DNA from: Cytospora piceicola
Lineage: Eukaryota > Ascomycota > Sordariomycetes > Diaporthales > Cytosporaceae
Assembly (NCBI GenBank): GCA_023375675.1
Contig: JALQBC010000002.1
Span: forward strand, 1,922,001 to 1,986,000
Reading direction: 5' to 3'
DNA: 64,000 nucleotides
The translations under genes and the position numbers were made by a program. Each line of letters begins with the position of its first letter. The stretch's first letter is position 1. Under the pieces are notes generated by a model that was not told where the DNA came from, ran no database searches, and saw only the letters and a list, made by a program, of their open reading frames with translations. Positions 1-11,603 of the stretch are shown here, in pieces.

Positions 1-2099
1 CTAGGTTAACGGAAAATTAAGTTTAATATTAAGTCGGTCGGTAGTCTAAGTCTTCTTTATAATAAAAACGTAATTTCTAATTATAAAGTTTAGAACTTAA
101 CGATATTAGTTTACTTATCGTGTTATTCTATTTTAAAAGTCTTTTAAAGCTTATCGGGCCCGATTAATATAGCCTTATATTATCTTTACGGTAGCTTATA
201 CCTGTTAACGAGAGAGACGGTTTTATAAAGACTTAAAGTTTTAGGTTTAGCTTTCTTAATTAAAATAGAGGCGAAGCTAGAATTTGTAATATACCTCGAA
301 AAGTGTTAACCCCTTTAATAATTTATAAGAGAAATAAGCCTAAGTAAAGTTTAAAGCTAAGATTATAAGAGACTAATTATTTTAATAATAATTAACGAAC
401 AGTCGGAGTTATTAGTCGATTTATTAGTTAAGGTTTTTAACTTATTTAGTAGTTTAAGAATATCCGGCTAAAGCGAGGTTTTACTTAATACTTATAATCC
501 GGCAGGTTTTATTTATAAAGGCAGAGACGAATTACAGACCTCGATCCGAAATAATAGATTTAGGTAATCTAAATACTTTAAAAGGTCTTTTATAATATAT
601 TTAGGTAGTATCTGCTACCGTTACTGTATTAGTATAAAGTATATATTATAATATTTTAGAAAAATAATCGACTACTATTAAAAGGTTATTATAACCTTTA
701 CGATTATTAGGTATCTTCTTAAAGTCTATAACTAAATACTGTTAATATCGTTACGGTAGTAGTAAGGGATAAAGTAAGCTTAAAGTCTTATCCCGAAGGT
801 ACTTTACCGACCGGTAGGTATAATTAGCTATAAAATAGTAAACGTCTTTACTTAAGCTTAGCTATTAGTACTGTTATTATATAAGCCCTTTTGTCTTATT
901 ACGTTTAAGGTATACTGTAGTAATTTTAAAGTAAATGTTATCGATTAAACGTGTTTGTAGCTAGTTATAATCGGGGACTATTAGCCGTCTGTTATAAACG
1001 ATATACTAATTGTTTATAAAAGAGAAACTGCCGACGTTTCGGTAAGCTTTATTATAGTATAATTTAAGCGATAAATGTTTATAGTTATAACGGAGTAATA
1101 AACTTATTAATTTTAAGCTTAACTATTTTAGTAGGTATAAAGGTATATCTCCCTTATAGTAGGTAGTACTTATAGTATTATTAGCTGTCGAGTCGACTAG
1201 GTAGAGGTTATATAGCAGATTCAGATCTAGTATATCGTAAATATTGAGTATAAAAAGGTCTATCTCCTTTTCTTATTTACGTTTAAATATACGAATTATA
1301 TAGTATATATCTTACTATTCCTTTTATAAATAAATATTATCCGGGTAGCGCGATATTATATCGGCCGTTATATTCTTTATACCCGGGCGATAAGAGATCG
1401 TAAAGTTAAACTATAATAATAGGTCGGCTTAGCTAGCTTACCGATAATTTAAAAGGCGTTTAGTACTAAAGTAGATTAAGGCTTGGTAATCTGTAATTAC
1501 TTTAAATAAAGCCGCTTATAGCCCGATTAACTTAGCTCTTTAAAACTTAAAACCTCGGATTATAGCTAAAAGCTTTTTATTATAGATACTATAGTTTATC
1601 TCGGCCGGTATTATAGTTTTAAAAAAGAAACTTACCGGATACTACTTATTATTTTCTATTTAGGTTAACACTTTAACGACTACCCTGTTTAATACGTCCG
1701 TTTCTAACTTTATAAGTAGGTTATATTTAAAATAGGCAAGTACCGGTACCGTCGTTAGCCGGTGTTTAAGCTTTTTAAATATAACGTTATAATTTACTAA
1801 CTAATAAAAGCCTTTTCCTTTATAGGTTAGTCGAGTTAAAAGCTTAATAATTCGGCTGTATTTAGGTATAAATCGGCAGTAGAAATTATAAAATCTTAAA
1901 AAGAACTATACCTTTTTTAGTATATTAAGTAGACGTTAATTACAGATTACTATAATTTCTTTAAGGTCGATAAAGATATTTTCTGTTCCGACGATAAATC
2001 TTAAAAACTTTATTTAAGTAATATAAAATTCGTACTTTTTCAGATTAGCCTGTAATCTAATATTCTTTAGTCGTTCTAAGATAATTATTATATATCGTA

Positions 2100-2480
2100 T
2101 ATAATCTTCTTTTATTTTAAAGAAGATAATAATGTTATCGATATAAGTATAGTAAAACTTATTTAAATAGTTTATTAAGATCCTGTTAATATACTACTAA
2201 AAGGTAGCCGGCTTATTTATTAAGCTAAAGAGTATAACCTTATAATAGTAAAATCCTTATTTAGTACGGAAAGTAGTAAGGTTTTTATTACCGAGGTTTA
2301 TTCGGATCTTATAAAACGTTTATTATACGTCGATTTTAGTAAAAATAGTTAACTAACTTAGCCGGGCTATAGTTTCGTTAATTAAAGGTAATAAATATTA
2401 GTCCTTCTTTATTACTATATTTAGTTTCCGGTAGTTTATATAAAAACGTAGCCCTTTCTTAGCTTTAACGACTATTAAAA
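2100..2480 (-). pseudogene. Reverse transcriptase core fossil (Ty3/gypsy)
   Basis: This is the readable part of the dead element. Reading the minus strand from 2475 down gives a Lys-rich stretch, then LRFYINYRKLN and a short Lys/Asp run, matching the family consensus L-R-x-C-V-D-Y-R-x-L-N. Further on, at about 2145-2122, is YIDNIIIF in place of the catalytic Y-[LIV]-D-D box. The second metal-binding Asp is lost by a G-to-A change on the coding strand, as RIP would cause. Frame-breaking stops (TAA, TAG) lie between the motifs, so no active enzyme can be made. Confidence 0.85.
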
Positions 2481-5400
2481 TAAAGGAGGCTTATAAGGTC
2501 TTCGCAGGTTTAATAAATCTTTTATTTAGGTTATCTAGTATATATACTTTAGTAGCCTTTACTTTTTTTAAAGATATCTTCTATAAAAGGTTATAGCTAA
2601 CGGCTTTTTCGACCGACGTTTTATCTTTTAATTTAATCTTATAATTATATAAACAGTAAGCTAATAACCGATCTAACTCTGCTTTATTAAAGGTTTAAAG
2701 TAAATAGTAATATTCTTTTAAAACTTATATTAATACTTTTTAATAGAGTTCTTTTTCGTCGAAGGGTATATTTTTAACTTTTTCGTCTTTTTTATCTTAA
2801 ATATAACAATCGATTTTATATAGTAAGGTTACTATAACCTTAGAATTATCTCGTTTTACTATTATTATAAATAGCTAAGTATTAATAACAGAGATATTAA
2901 TATAGCGGCGGGTTTAGCTAATCCTGTTTTTAGTTAAGATATAGTCTTTTTTAACGTTATACTTACAGAAACGTTAACACTCCTTTTCTTGTTTTTCTTA
3001 TATATATCGGTATACTATTCGTTACTTTAGTATTTAAAACTACTAAGGTAATATAGTAGTAAGCGGTTATTTTAGCGTTTTTACTAAAGCGTTTTCTATT
3101 TTACAGATCCTTTTATTTTAGTAACGGGATTATATAGCAGGAAAGCAGAGCGGAAAGCTTAATCGGAACGAGTTTTAAGTAAAGGTGTTCTTTAAAGTAC
3201 GGATATATATATATACCGTTACTACTATAAAGTCTTTTACCGTACTACTTTCTTTCGGAGGTGTATTTATATACTATCCCTTTTCCGGAAAGAGAGGTAC
3301 TTATTATCTTAATACCTTAAGCTATAATAAAGGTATTTTATTATCCGGTTAAGATTCGGTTAGTTATCTCTTTAAGCCGAAATAATAATATCGGCGTTTT
3401 ATATCGAAAGTTACGTTAAAGTCTATAAACTATTAGCGACTAATAATAATATTATATTTTATATTTACTACTATTATTAGTAGTTACCTATAAAAACGGC
3501 TTTAGATAATAAGGTCGGCTACTAAAACTACGTTTACTAGCTATAAGGCTTTACCGTTAAATCCCTTTACTAAATATAAGAGGAATCCTGTAATATATCG
3601 GATTTTAGATAGGGTTTTTAATATCTTTACTATAAATATTATATTTATAAAAATTAAACCGTTTACTCTTATATCTCTTAATCCTTTCGTATATAAAGTT
3701 ATTCTATTATATACTACTATATAAAGTAAAAGTAATATATCGCCTCTTATAATCTATAAAAGGAAATTAAAAGGTATTATCTTATTAACGTTTAAGTTTA
3801 TATAGTTAGTTCTGTTATATATTTTTAAAAGGGAGATATCTTTTAAAAAGGAGTTTAATTACTTTAAGGTACTTATTTTTTCGCTTTTACTTCGGCTAGC
3901 TTATTAATATTCGAAGGAACTTAATATTTATAAGTAGCTTCGATCTATATAATATAAGCTTAACGACAGCTTTTATAGTTACCTATATTAGTTCTTTTTA
4001 AAAGGTAAAAGTAAATACGGCTAATATATTTAGTCTACTTATAATTATAGTAAGCGTTTAACTTAAAAAAGTAAATTACTTTATCTTTAAATACTTTACG
4101 TTACTAAGTAATTTAAATAGTATTTAGCTTACCGCTTCCCGAAAAGCTGTTAGTATTTCTGTTACCTAAGTTCTAATAAATAGTAAGCTAGCTATTAGCT
4201 TAGTTATTATTTTAGTTTCGACGGTTAAAACCCTTACTACTTTCCGAAGTCTTTATAAAATAAAGCTAAGTAAAGCGTTAGTTATTATAGTCGACTTACT
4301 AAATAATATAGTAATACTCTTTAAAGTTAACTAAAAGGTTAACTTTACTTAAAGTTATAGCGGATCGTAACCGAAGAATATTAACTAGTTTATTATAGAT
4401 CTCCTTTTTTTATTCGGACTTATTAATATATAGTTTACCTGCTAATCTAATAAAGGTATTACAGAAAGTAAAAAAAGTTTTATTAAGTTTTATTCCGAGT
4501 TTTTTAAACTTCGTTTTAGCTTTTATTAATTTATTCGGATTATCGTACTTATTCTTTAGCTAGGTTAAAAGACCTTTAAAGATAGTAATCTAGTTAAGGT
4601 TACTTAACTCGAAGTAAAAAGCTAAAACGATTATAGCTTACCTACCGATAAAAAACTTAATAGTAATTATACGTTATCGATTAAATAAATAGTAGTCTAT
4701 ATTTCTTATAAGCTTATTCTTAAGTTTATAGATTTAAACCTTAAAAGGAAGGTTTTTATCCTTCTTATTATCGTTATACTAAATAAAAAGGTCCGGAACT
4801 TTAGTAAAACGTTTAACCTTACATCGGGTATCTCCCTTTAAGTATTTAATAAACTTAATATTAAAGGTATTATAGTTAGAAAAGGGAATAAGCTAATCGT
4901 CTTCTAAAGATAACGAATTATTATTTTTAAAAGCTAGTTATAAAAGTAGTTAAAGCTATCTTACTTTAACTACCTATTCCCGAAGCCTTTCGATTTCGAA
5001 TTTTATAAAGCGTCTCTCCGCTAGTAAGTCGTAAATAGAAAGATCTTTTTCTTTTAACTATTTATCTTATTCCTATATAGTATTATTTAATAAAGTAATC
5101 TCTTATTAAACCCGATTATTAATTAGGTAAAAAGTAGTTTTATTTATCTTTTCTATAGTATTTATAAAGATATCTACGATACCGCCGAAGTACTCTACCT
5201 ATAGTTTTATACTACTAAAGTTCTTATTAAGTCTTTTAGCTAAAAAGTATAGCTTTATTAAATAAGCTTATTAAGCTTAGTTAAGTATACACATTAAGCT
5301 AAATTCTTTATAAAAGATATAGGTATCCTATTAAAACATCTTCTTAAAGGTCTTTATATTTAAAAGGCCTTTTAACTTCTATATCTTTTTTCTTACCTCT

Positions 5401-6216
5401 ATTAAAAAGATATAAAAGACACTTTTAGCCTTATAAATCTTATTATAGTAATTAACTTTATCCTCGATATCGACGTTAATCTCGTCTATTATTAATCGGT
5501 AACGTAAGGTATCGTTTATCTGTTATTTAAAAATCTCGAGTTCTTTATACGGCTTCGGTACCGCGGGTTCGTTATTATTATCGTCGTCGCTATCGTCGAC
5601 GTCGTTACTATCGCGTTTTAACGTTTAAGAGGCAGCGGTTATAACGTTAATCGTCTGTCGAGCGGCTTTAAGAGATTATCGATAAAGGTAGGTTTTCGGA
5701 CGTTTATCGTCGCGAAGCATTACCTTATTAACGTTAGCTAAAGAAAACCTAACCTTCTTAATTAGCTCTTTAATAGGCTTAAAGTCGGGCTCGGGCTTAG
5801 GCTCCGACTTAAGTCTCTCGGTCGTATTGCCGTAACGGCTAGTTATAAGGTTAAAAACGTCGCCGAATAAACTAAGTATCCCGACGTTAAACGCGTCGCT
5901 CGCGCTTTTAGCTATCGTATTTATTTATCTTTATCGTAGATGTTGTTTACACAGCTTTCTTAAGCTGCGAGGGTATTTAGTCTTCGATAATTATAACGTG
6001 ATTAGGCTGATTACGGTATAGGGCTCGTTTTTAATTACGTAATATTATAAATTATCGAAGAGGTTCTGCTTATCGAAGAAAAGAAAAAAAGAAGAAACAG
6101 AACCTAAGGCCTAAAGCCTAGCTATTTAAACTAAGGTGTAGGCGATTCGAGAAGCTTATCGATAAGGCTAGTAGCAGGGTCAGGGTATAACCCTAACCCT
6201 ACTGCTAGTCCCGCTT

Positions 6217-6234
6217 CCGTTCGCCCTGCAACCA
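6217..6234 (-). other. Candidate primer-binding site of the retroelement
   Basis: The minus strand reads TGGTTGCAGGGCGAACGG directly next to a potential LTR end (minus strand ...CTGTCA). A TGG start just inside the 5' LTR is typical of tRNA-primed retroelements. Next to it, at 6178-6205, is an imperfect inverted repeat containing AACCCTAACCCT. The tRNA used was not determined. Confidence 0.4.
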
Positions 6235-6459
6235 TGACAGTTATAATATATTAGAATAATAAAAGTAAAGCTATAATTCTAATATAATATAAGAATTTTA
6301 CCTAAAAAGAAAAGAAAGGCTTAAGTATAGTTAAGCCCTTTTAATCGAAGGTTTAAATACTAAGGTATAGTAAAGCTTAAAAGGTTACTTAGTTTATATA
6401 TACGCGTTAAGTTAAGTAACTTTTAAGCTTACGCTATTATATTATAGCTAGTAATTTAA

Positions 6460-6694
6460 TTATTTAAGTATTAAGTAAGTAAGTAAATAACTAAGTAGCT
6501 TAGTTAATAAGTAAGTAAATAAGTAAGTAAATTAAAAGTAAATAAGTAAGTAAGTAAGTAAGTAGTTAAGTTAGCTAATAAGTTAGCTAGTAACTTAGCT
6601 ATTAAGTAAATTAACTAATAAGTAAAATAGCTAATAAGTAAGTTAGCTAGTAAGTTAGCTAGTAAAGTAGTTAGTAACTTAGTTATATAATTAT

Positions 6695-6730
<36 letters not shown>

Positions 6731-6925
6731 TAAGTAAGTTAATAAGTAAGTTAACTAATAAGTTAGCTAGTAAGTTAGCTATTAAAATAGCTAATAAGTT
6801 AGTTATTTAGTTATTAAGTAAGTAAGTAAGTAGGTAAGTATATAAGTAAGTTAGCTAATAGGTTAGTTAGTAAAGTAGCTAGTAAGTTAGTTAGTAAAGT
6901 AGCTAGTAAGTTAGTTAGTTAGTTA
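6460..6925. repeat. TAAG/TTAGC(TAG) low-complexity tandem tract
   Basis: About 460 bp are built almost only from TAAG, TTAG and TAGC units, for example long runs of (TAAG) interrupted by GTTAGCTAG blocks. The tract sits inside the candidate LTR. A second tract of the same type is at 8985-9150. Confidence 0.85.
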
Positions 6926-6933
6926 ATTATCTC

Positions 6934-7013
6934 GCCGCTTAAGGCTATAGAGGAAACGATAGAGTAACGCCCTTCGGGCGTTACTCTATCGGATCCGGAG
7001 CAGCTTAAGCGGC
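6934..7013. repeat. Nested hairpin (perfect inner palindrome, outer arms)
   Basis: Inner arms of 16 bp (6957-6972 and 6976-6991) are perfectly complementary around a 3-nt loop. Outer 10-bp arms GCCGCTTAAG (6934-6943) and CTTAAGCGGC (7004-7013) enclose them. The arms remain CpG-containing in an otherwise RIP-eroded block. In the second copy (about 9163-9222) the outer arms persist but most of the inner right arm is missing. Confidence 0.85.
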
Positions 7014-7443
7014 GTATTTAACTATTTAACTAACTAGCTATTAAGTTTCCGATCCTTTCTAACGGAAGGCCTTCTCGGCAGGCGGTTCTACCGCCGTTCC
7101 TTAGTAATAATAATCTGTTAGAATTTTATAGAATATCTCGAAGCGGAAGTATATTAAAAGTATTTACTAAAGTTATATTTTATTGTTTTTCTTTAAGCTT
7201 ATTAAAAGCTTTTTTAAATACGTTTTTAAAGTTTTTATATTTTTCGAATACTTTATCGATATCGATATCCTTTTTATTTAAAGTATATTTTAAATAGTTA
7301 TATATAATTAGTTTAAAGTATTTAAAAATTATTTTTATAAGTTATCTAGTTATAAAAAAGATTTTAATAGCTTTTCTATAAGATTCCTTTTTTATAAATT
7401 AAAACATAATAAAATATTATAGTAAAGAATCTTTAAAAGATTC

Positions 7444-7609
7444 TTTTAATATTATTAAAGGCTTTAAGTTTTTTAATTTAATTTTAAATTATTTCTCTTT
7501 ATATTTAATAATCTTTTATTAACTTTTTTTAATATTATTAAAGGCTTTAAGTTTTTTAATTTAATTTTAAATTATTTCCCTTTATATTTAATAATCTTTT
7601 ATTAACTTT
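7444..7609. repeat. 83-bp tandem duplication
   Basis: Two adjacent 83-bp copies (about 7444-7526 and 7527-7609) contain the stretch with AAAGGCTTTAAG and differ essentially only at one CTC/CCC position. The near-identity means the duplication arose late, or after most of the surrounding sequence decay. Confidence 0.85.
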
Positions 7610-8520
7610 TTATATTCTATTAAAATATATTCTATATATATAAAATAGCTACTATTATTATTTAAAATAGTTTTATAGCTAGTCTTTAGTTATTAATTTA
7701 AGTATTATTCTTATAATAAGTTTTACTACCTTTTAATTATTATAGTAAATAAGCTTAAAGTATTATTTTAAAAAGTATATATATAATTTACTAATAATAT
7801 TAACTTTACCGGTTATAATAAATACGTTTATAAAGGTAATACTATAATTATTATATTTTAATAATTCTTATTTAATCTGGTTTTAATATATACTATAAAG
7901 TATTATTTTAATACTTTATTATTATAATATTTAACTTTACTAAAGCTTTTATTATAATATAATAGTACTTATAAGTATTATATAAATAATAGCTCTTTAG
8001 TTAAATAATATATTAAATATATAATGTCTTATATATTTATCTTTAAAATATATAAAATATATATAATATCTTATATATCTATAACCTTAACCTTAATATA
8101 TTCTTAATTAAGCCGGAACTCTTTTATAAAGATTCTGTTTATCTTAATATATTAGCCTTATTTAAGCTATATATAACTTCTATCTATATAATTTCTTAAT
8201 ACGTTAACTTTAAGTTATAACACCTTCTATTAAAAAGGTTATTATTTGTTTTATAAGGCAGGTAAGTAAACAGAAACTATTTTCTTTAATATTTTTACTA
8301 CCTGTTTTTAAATCTAATTAGCTCTGAATTATAATTATACTGATTCGCTATAGCACTCGTTTAAAGTATCTGATTAGCTGTGAAAAGTAGTGATTTTAGC
8401 CGTCGAACGGCTAAGAGAACTAGAGATTGTTAAGCCTTTTAATGCCTGCCGGAAGACTTACGGTCACTTTAAGGCCTAGATAAGGTCGGACCTACGATAA
8501 GGCTTTTCATCGTAGACCTT

Positions 8521-8955
8521 AGGTTCGAACTAAGATGCACGCTCGAGTTTTAATCCGATTAAGACGTACTTACCTAAATCTGAATCTTTTTAAAAAAGGC
8601 TATTAAACGGTATATTTAATTAAGTCGTAGCCCTTAAGGTAGGCTTACTATTAAAGCTAATAGTTTTAATTCTGTAGGTTTTTAAGGTTCTTAACCCGAA
8701 CCCTAGCCTTTCCCTTCCTCTTTACTTACCTAAGCCTTTAAGTTCTAACTAAGATACACGCTCGAGTTTTAATCCGATTAAGACGTACTTATCTAAATCT
8801 GAATCTGTAGAAAAAGGGCTATTAAATGGTATATTTAATTAAATGGTAGTCCTTAAGGTATGCTTACTATTAAAGCTAATAGTTTTAATTCTCTAGGTTC
8901 TTAAGGTTTTTAACCCGAACCCTAGCCTTTCCCTTCCTTTTTCTTTACCGAAGGC
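8521..8955. repeat. About 220-bp tandem duplication
   Basis: The segment beginning near 8521 (with GCACGCTCGAGTTTTAATCC) is repeated from about 8741 with the same order of blocks. Both copies end in a CCTAGCCTTTCCCTTCC-like stretch. The copies differ mostly at C/T and G/A sites, consistent with independent RIP. Confidence 0.8.
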
Positions 8956-8984
8956 TTATAATAAGCCTTTAAATTCGGATTAAG

Positions 8985-8988
8985 TTAA

Positions 8989-9046
<58 letters not shown>

Positions 9047-9312
9047 GGTAAGTAAGTAAGTTAGCTACTAAGTTAGCTACTAAGTTAGCTAGTAAACTAG
9101 CTAGTAAACTAGCTAGTAATTTAGTTATTTAATTATTAAGTAAGTACGTAAATAAATATTTCGCCGCTTAAGGCTACGGAGGAGACGATAGAGTAACGCC
9201 CGTTTAGAGCAGCCTAAGCGGCGTATCTAACTATCTACCTAAGTAGCTATTAAAATTCCGATCCTTCTTAACGGAAGGCCTTCTCGGCAGGCGGTCCTAC
9301 CGCCGTTCCCTA
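8985..9312. repeat. Second copy of the LTR-like repeat (partial)
   Basis: A (TAAG)n tract (8985-9150) is followed by the hairpin region and by a conserved GC-richer stretch, AACGGAAGGCCTTCTCGGCA. The same order and almost the same bases occur at 6931-7105. This looks like a solo or truncated LTR of the same family, in the same orientation. Confidence 0.7.
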
Positions 9313-9467
9313 GTACTAAGTATATTTAACTTTAATGTATTTAATTTCTGTTTAGTATAGCTAGTTAAAGCTTTTATAAGTATTATATACTAAACTATTT
9401 TAATAAATATTTATATAAATTTAGCAAGTAGTACTTTATAAAACCATTATAATTATTACACTCCTAA

Positions 9468-11603
9468 CTAGTAGTACATGTGTCCACTTGCTGCATGTTT
9501 CTTAGCCGACCCTGGTGCGGTATAGTCTATGTCGCCAAAGCTCTCCAGGTCCTTCTCGAATGTTGCTTGGATCTTGGTCACCTGATCCAGCTGTTTGAAG
9601 TCCAGCGGAACCTTGTCAAATGCTGCTAGACTCTCGGCCGCCTTGATCACGTTCTTGATCTGCCTTCCGTTGAGGTCGTGCTCGGCCAGTATCTCGTACT
9701 CAGCGTCTGAAATGTCGGCACCGCCGGGAACCTTTTTGCAGAAGCTACGCCAGATTTGCAGCCTTGACTTGACATCCAGATCGGTGTACCGGATTGGGAT
9801 GTGGATGCGACTATTGAAGGCGTCATCGAATGTTGCCACGCGGTTTGTTGTAAGGAATAGGATGCCTGCGTAGTACTCCAAAACACGCAAGAAGACGCTC
9901 ACCATTGCATTTCGGTGAAGGTCATGCAGCGCTCTCTGCTCGAGGAAGACATCCGCCTCGTCGATGAGCAATACAGCTCTCCAGGTGGAAGTCATATCCA
10001 TGATCCTGGTCAACTGATCGTCCAACTGCTCGCTCGTCACACCTAAGTCTCCAGAAGATACCATGAACAGAGGTCGCTGGACATACTCGGCGACACACTC
10101 GGCTGTCAAGGTCTTACCCACGCCAGGAGGGCCGTGTAGCACACATACCAAACCCCGACCCTTTCCTTTGACAATGTCGTCGAATGTGTCCTTGTCATCG
10201 GGTAATAGCTCGCGTTCCTGGGAATGGGTAGATACCAGAGCTTGGACGGTCTTCTTCTTGGCAGGATCGAGGACGAGTTCATCGAAGCAGTGGGCGTTCC
10301 ATTCGATCTCAGACAGGTTGTCGACAGAAAGCTCGAGGAATTTCTTAGCGTTCAGCGAGTATCCACGGACCATCGTGTTCGTAAGAAGTCTGTCCTCGTC
10401 CGTAAGTTTGTTATGGTCGTGGTCCTTGTCAAATCTGGATACCCCAATGGCATCATTGGCATCGAGCCGGTGGAATGTCTTAACGTCGATCATGACTCTG
10501 CCTGAGGCGTCAAACCTGAGATATTTGTTTGGGCAATCTGGGTGTCTCTTGAAGCCAAGGCCAGTGTATTGCATGAAGTTTTGGCCCATGGCGTACTGCT
10601 CAAACTTTCTGCCTCGCTTCATCAACTCCTCCTTGACCTCGTCAATATTCTCGAGCAGCTCAAGGGGCTTGACGTCTTGCTTCCGGATCTCCCTCACGCC
10701 ACTGTACTTGGGGATTTCCAAAATGATACGCCTAATACCAAACCTGTCACCATCATAGTCGACAAAGTTGCATCTGAGATTGAAGGCTGGATTTTCGGCG
10801 TCATCCTCATCGTACCAGTGTTCTGCGACGCTGAAGGCACGGTCGAGCGCGAGGTGCTGGGTATGGACAATGGTGCCGGGCATGAAGACGGTCCACAGAT
10901 TGTCGTAGGAGATGGCCTTGAGATCGCTTGACATGCACTTGTCGTAGGCTGCGATCTCAAGCTCGAAGGTGGTCTTGATCCAGCCGAGAAGCAGCTTCAA
11001 CTGCTCGAGGGACTGCGTATCACCGCTCTCTTCAAAGCGCTTCAAGCCGACTTCCTCAAGCTCTTTACGGTAGTAGAAGAGGGAGTGATAAGGGGCCATG
11101 ATTTGTACATCATCCACGTCGATCGGGTCGGTAGGATATTGCCCGATAACGTCGTGGAGCAGCTGTCGCAGAGGTGGGGGGTTTACGTATAGATATGTCT
11201 CATCGAGGTCTCCATCCGCATCGTACCGCCGAACCACACAGAATGCATAAAGCCGCCACCAGTCCTTCTTCTCGCCTTTGTCGATGTCCTCTTTCTTGCG
11301 CTCGATGAAGTAGGGCTGGTCTTCGCTGTCGAACTTCCTGTCGAGGTGTTTGAACTCGGCTTTCATGGTCTGGTCTTCGGGCTTTTCATCCTTGTCCTCG
11401 TCCTTGGCCTCGTCCTTGTCGTCTTTCCTGCCTGCATCGCCACCGGATGGATTGCTGGGATCGGTGTCGGCAGGGGCACAATAGAGCCACCTCAGTCTGT
11501 ATGTTGCGCGCCGGAACAGTGACTCCTTGGTAGTTTTGCTGGGAGCATTCTTGTCATCCACCACGTCGCTGGAGTGAGTGGAGGTGTTGCTCAAGGAGGC
11601 CAT
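9468..11603 (-). CDS. AAA-family ATPase with DUF7025-type N-terminal region
   Basis: A single uninterrupted frame of 711 residues begins at an ATG at 11603. A charged, disordered Lys/Asp/Glu stretch (about residues 50-80) is followed by a region recognisable as fungal DUF7025 (about 130-330). The ATPase core comes next: Walker A GPPGVGKT near residue 490 and Walker B LLIDEADVF near 545, then a TTNR-type sensor and a lid region. The DEAD-like Walker B has its catalytic Glu, so the enzyme should hydrolyse ATP. Members of this fungal family are thought to remodel proteins; the substrate is unknown. Its stop codon lies about 20 bp from the RIP block, which has not damaged the gene. A decayed AAA gene of another subfamily lies on its upstream side, transcribed away from it. 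Confidence 0.9.
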   Translation of the reverse strand: MASLSNTSTHSSDVVDDKNAPSKTTKESLFRRATYRLRWLYCAPADTDPSNPSGGDAGRKDDKDEAKDEDKDEKPEDQTMKAEFKHLDRKFDSEDQPYFIERKKEDIDKGEKKDWWRLYAFCVVRRYDADGDLDETYLYVNPPPLRQLLHDVIGQYPTDPIDVDDVQIMAPYHSLFYYRKELEEVGLKRFEESGDTQSLEQLKLLLGWIKTTFELEIAAYDKCMSSDLKAISYDNLWTVFMPGTIVHTQHLALDRAFSVAEHWYDEDDAENPAFNLRCNFVDYDGDRFGIRRIILEIPKYSGVREIRKQDVKPLELLENIDEVKEELMKRGRKFEQYAMGQNFMQYTGLGFKRHPDCPNKYLRFDASGRVMIDVKTFHRLDANDAIGVSRFDKDHDHNKLTDEDRLLTNTMVRGYSLNAKKFLELSVDNLSEIEWNAHCFDELVLDPAKKKTVQALVSTHSQERELLPDDKDTFDDIVKGKGRGLVCVLHGPPGVGKTLTAECVAEYVQRPLFMVSSGDLGVTSEQLDDQLTRIMDMTSTWRAVLLIDEADVFLEQRALHDLHRNAMVSVFLRVLEYYAGILFLTTNRVATFDDAFNSRIHIPIRYTDLDVKSRLQIWRSFCKKVPGGADISDAEYEILAEHDLNGRQIKNVIKAAESLAAFDKVPLDFKQLDQVTKIQATFEKDLESFGDIDYTAPGSAKKHAASGHMYY

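Larger units (their letters stand above)
1..6234 (-). mobile_element. RIP-degraded Ty3/gypsy LTR retrotransposon, internal region
   Basis: No open reading frame survives here, yet the minus strand still shows a retroelement polyprotein. Around 2475-2395 it reads LRFYINYRKLN followed by a KKD-type motif, the conserved finger/palm start of Ty3/gypsy reverse transcriptase. Around 2160-2122 it reads YIDNIIIF, the catalytic YxDD box with the second Asp changed to Asn. The order implies gag and protease toward 6000 and RNase H and integrase toward position 1. CpA and TpG are strongly depleted while CpG remains, the signature of RIP. Stops such as TAA are scattered through the frame. The left end, and therefore the second LTR, lies outside the window. 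The family assignment is firm; exact domain borders are not. Confidence 0.85.
6235..7120 (-). repeat. Candidate long terminal repeat (LTR) with internal TAAG repeats
   Basis: The plus-strand segment starts TGACAG and ends CTGTTA, which would be CTGTCA before one RIP change, giving short TG..CA inverted ends. It borders the candidate primer-binding site. Its length of about 886 bp is plausible for a fungal LTR. It contains the TAAG repeat tract and the nested hairpin described separately. A related, shorter copy lies at 8985-9312. The partner LTR would be left of the window, so the boundaries are an inference. Confidence 0.45.
7121..9467. other. Gene-free AT-rich RIP block between the element and the AAA ATPase gene
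   Basis: Apart from the repeats listed separately, I see no gene here. The stretch is extremely AT-rich, poor in CpA/TpG, and has stops in all frames. The change to normal composition falls at about 9440-9465, almost at the stop codon of the neighbouring gene. Confidence 0.8.

Noticed and set aside
6189..6200. AACCCTAACCCT as a possible telomere or chromosome end
   Set aside because: Only two units occur, within an inverted repeat beside the retroelement; there is no tandem array.
6460..6925. TAAG repeats as a possible CRISPR or centromere array
   Set aside because: There are no spaced repeat/unique units and the organism is a fungus; the tract is simple sequence inside an LTR-like unit.
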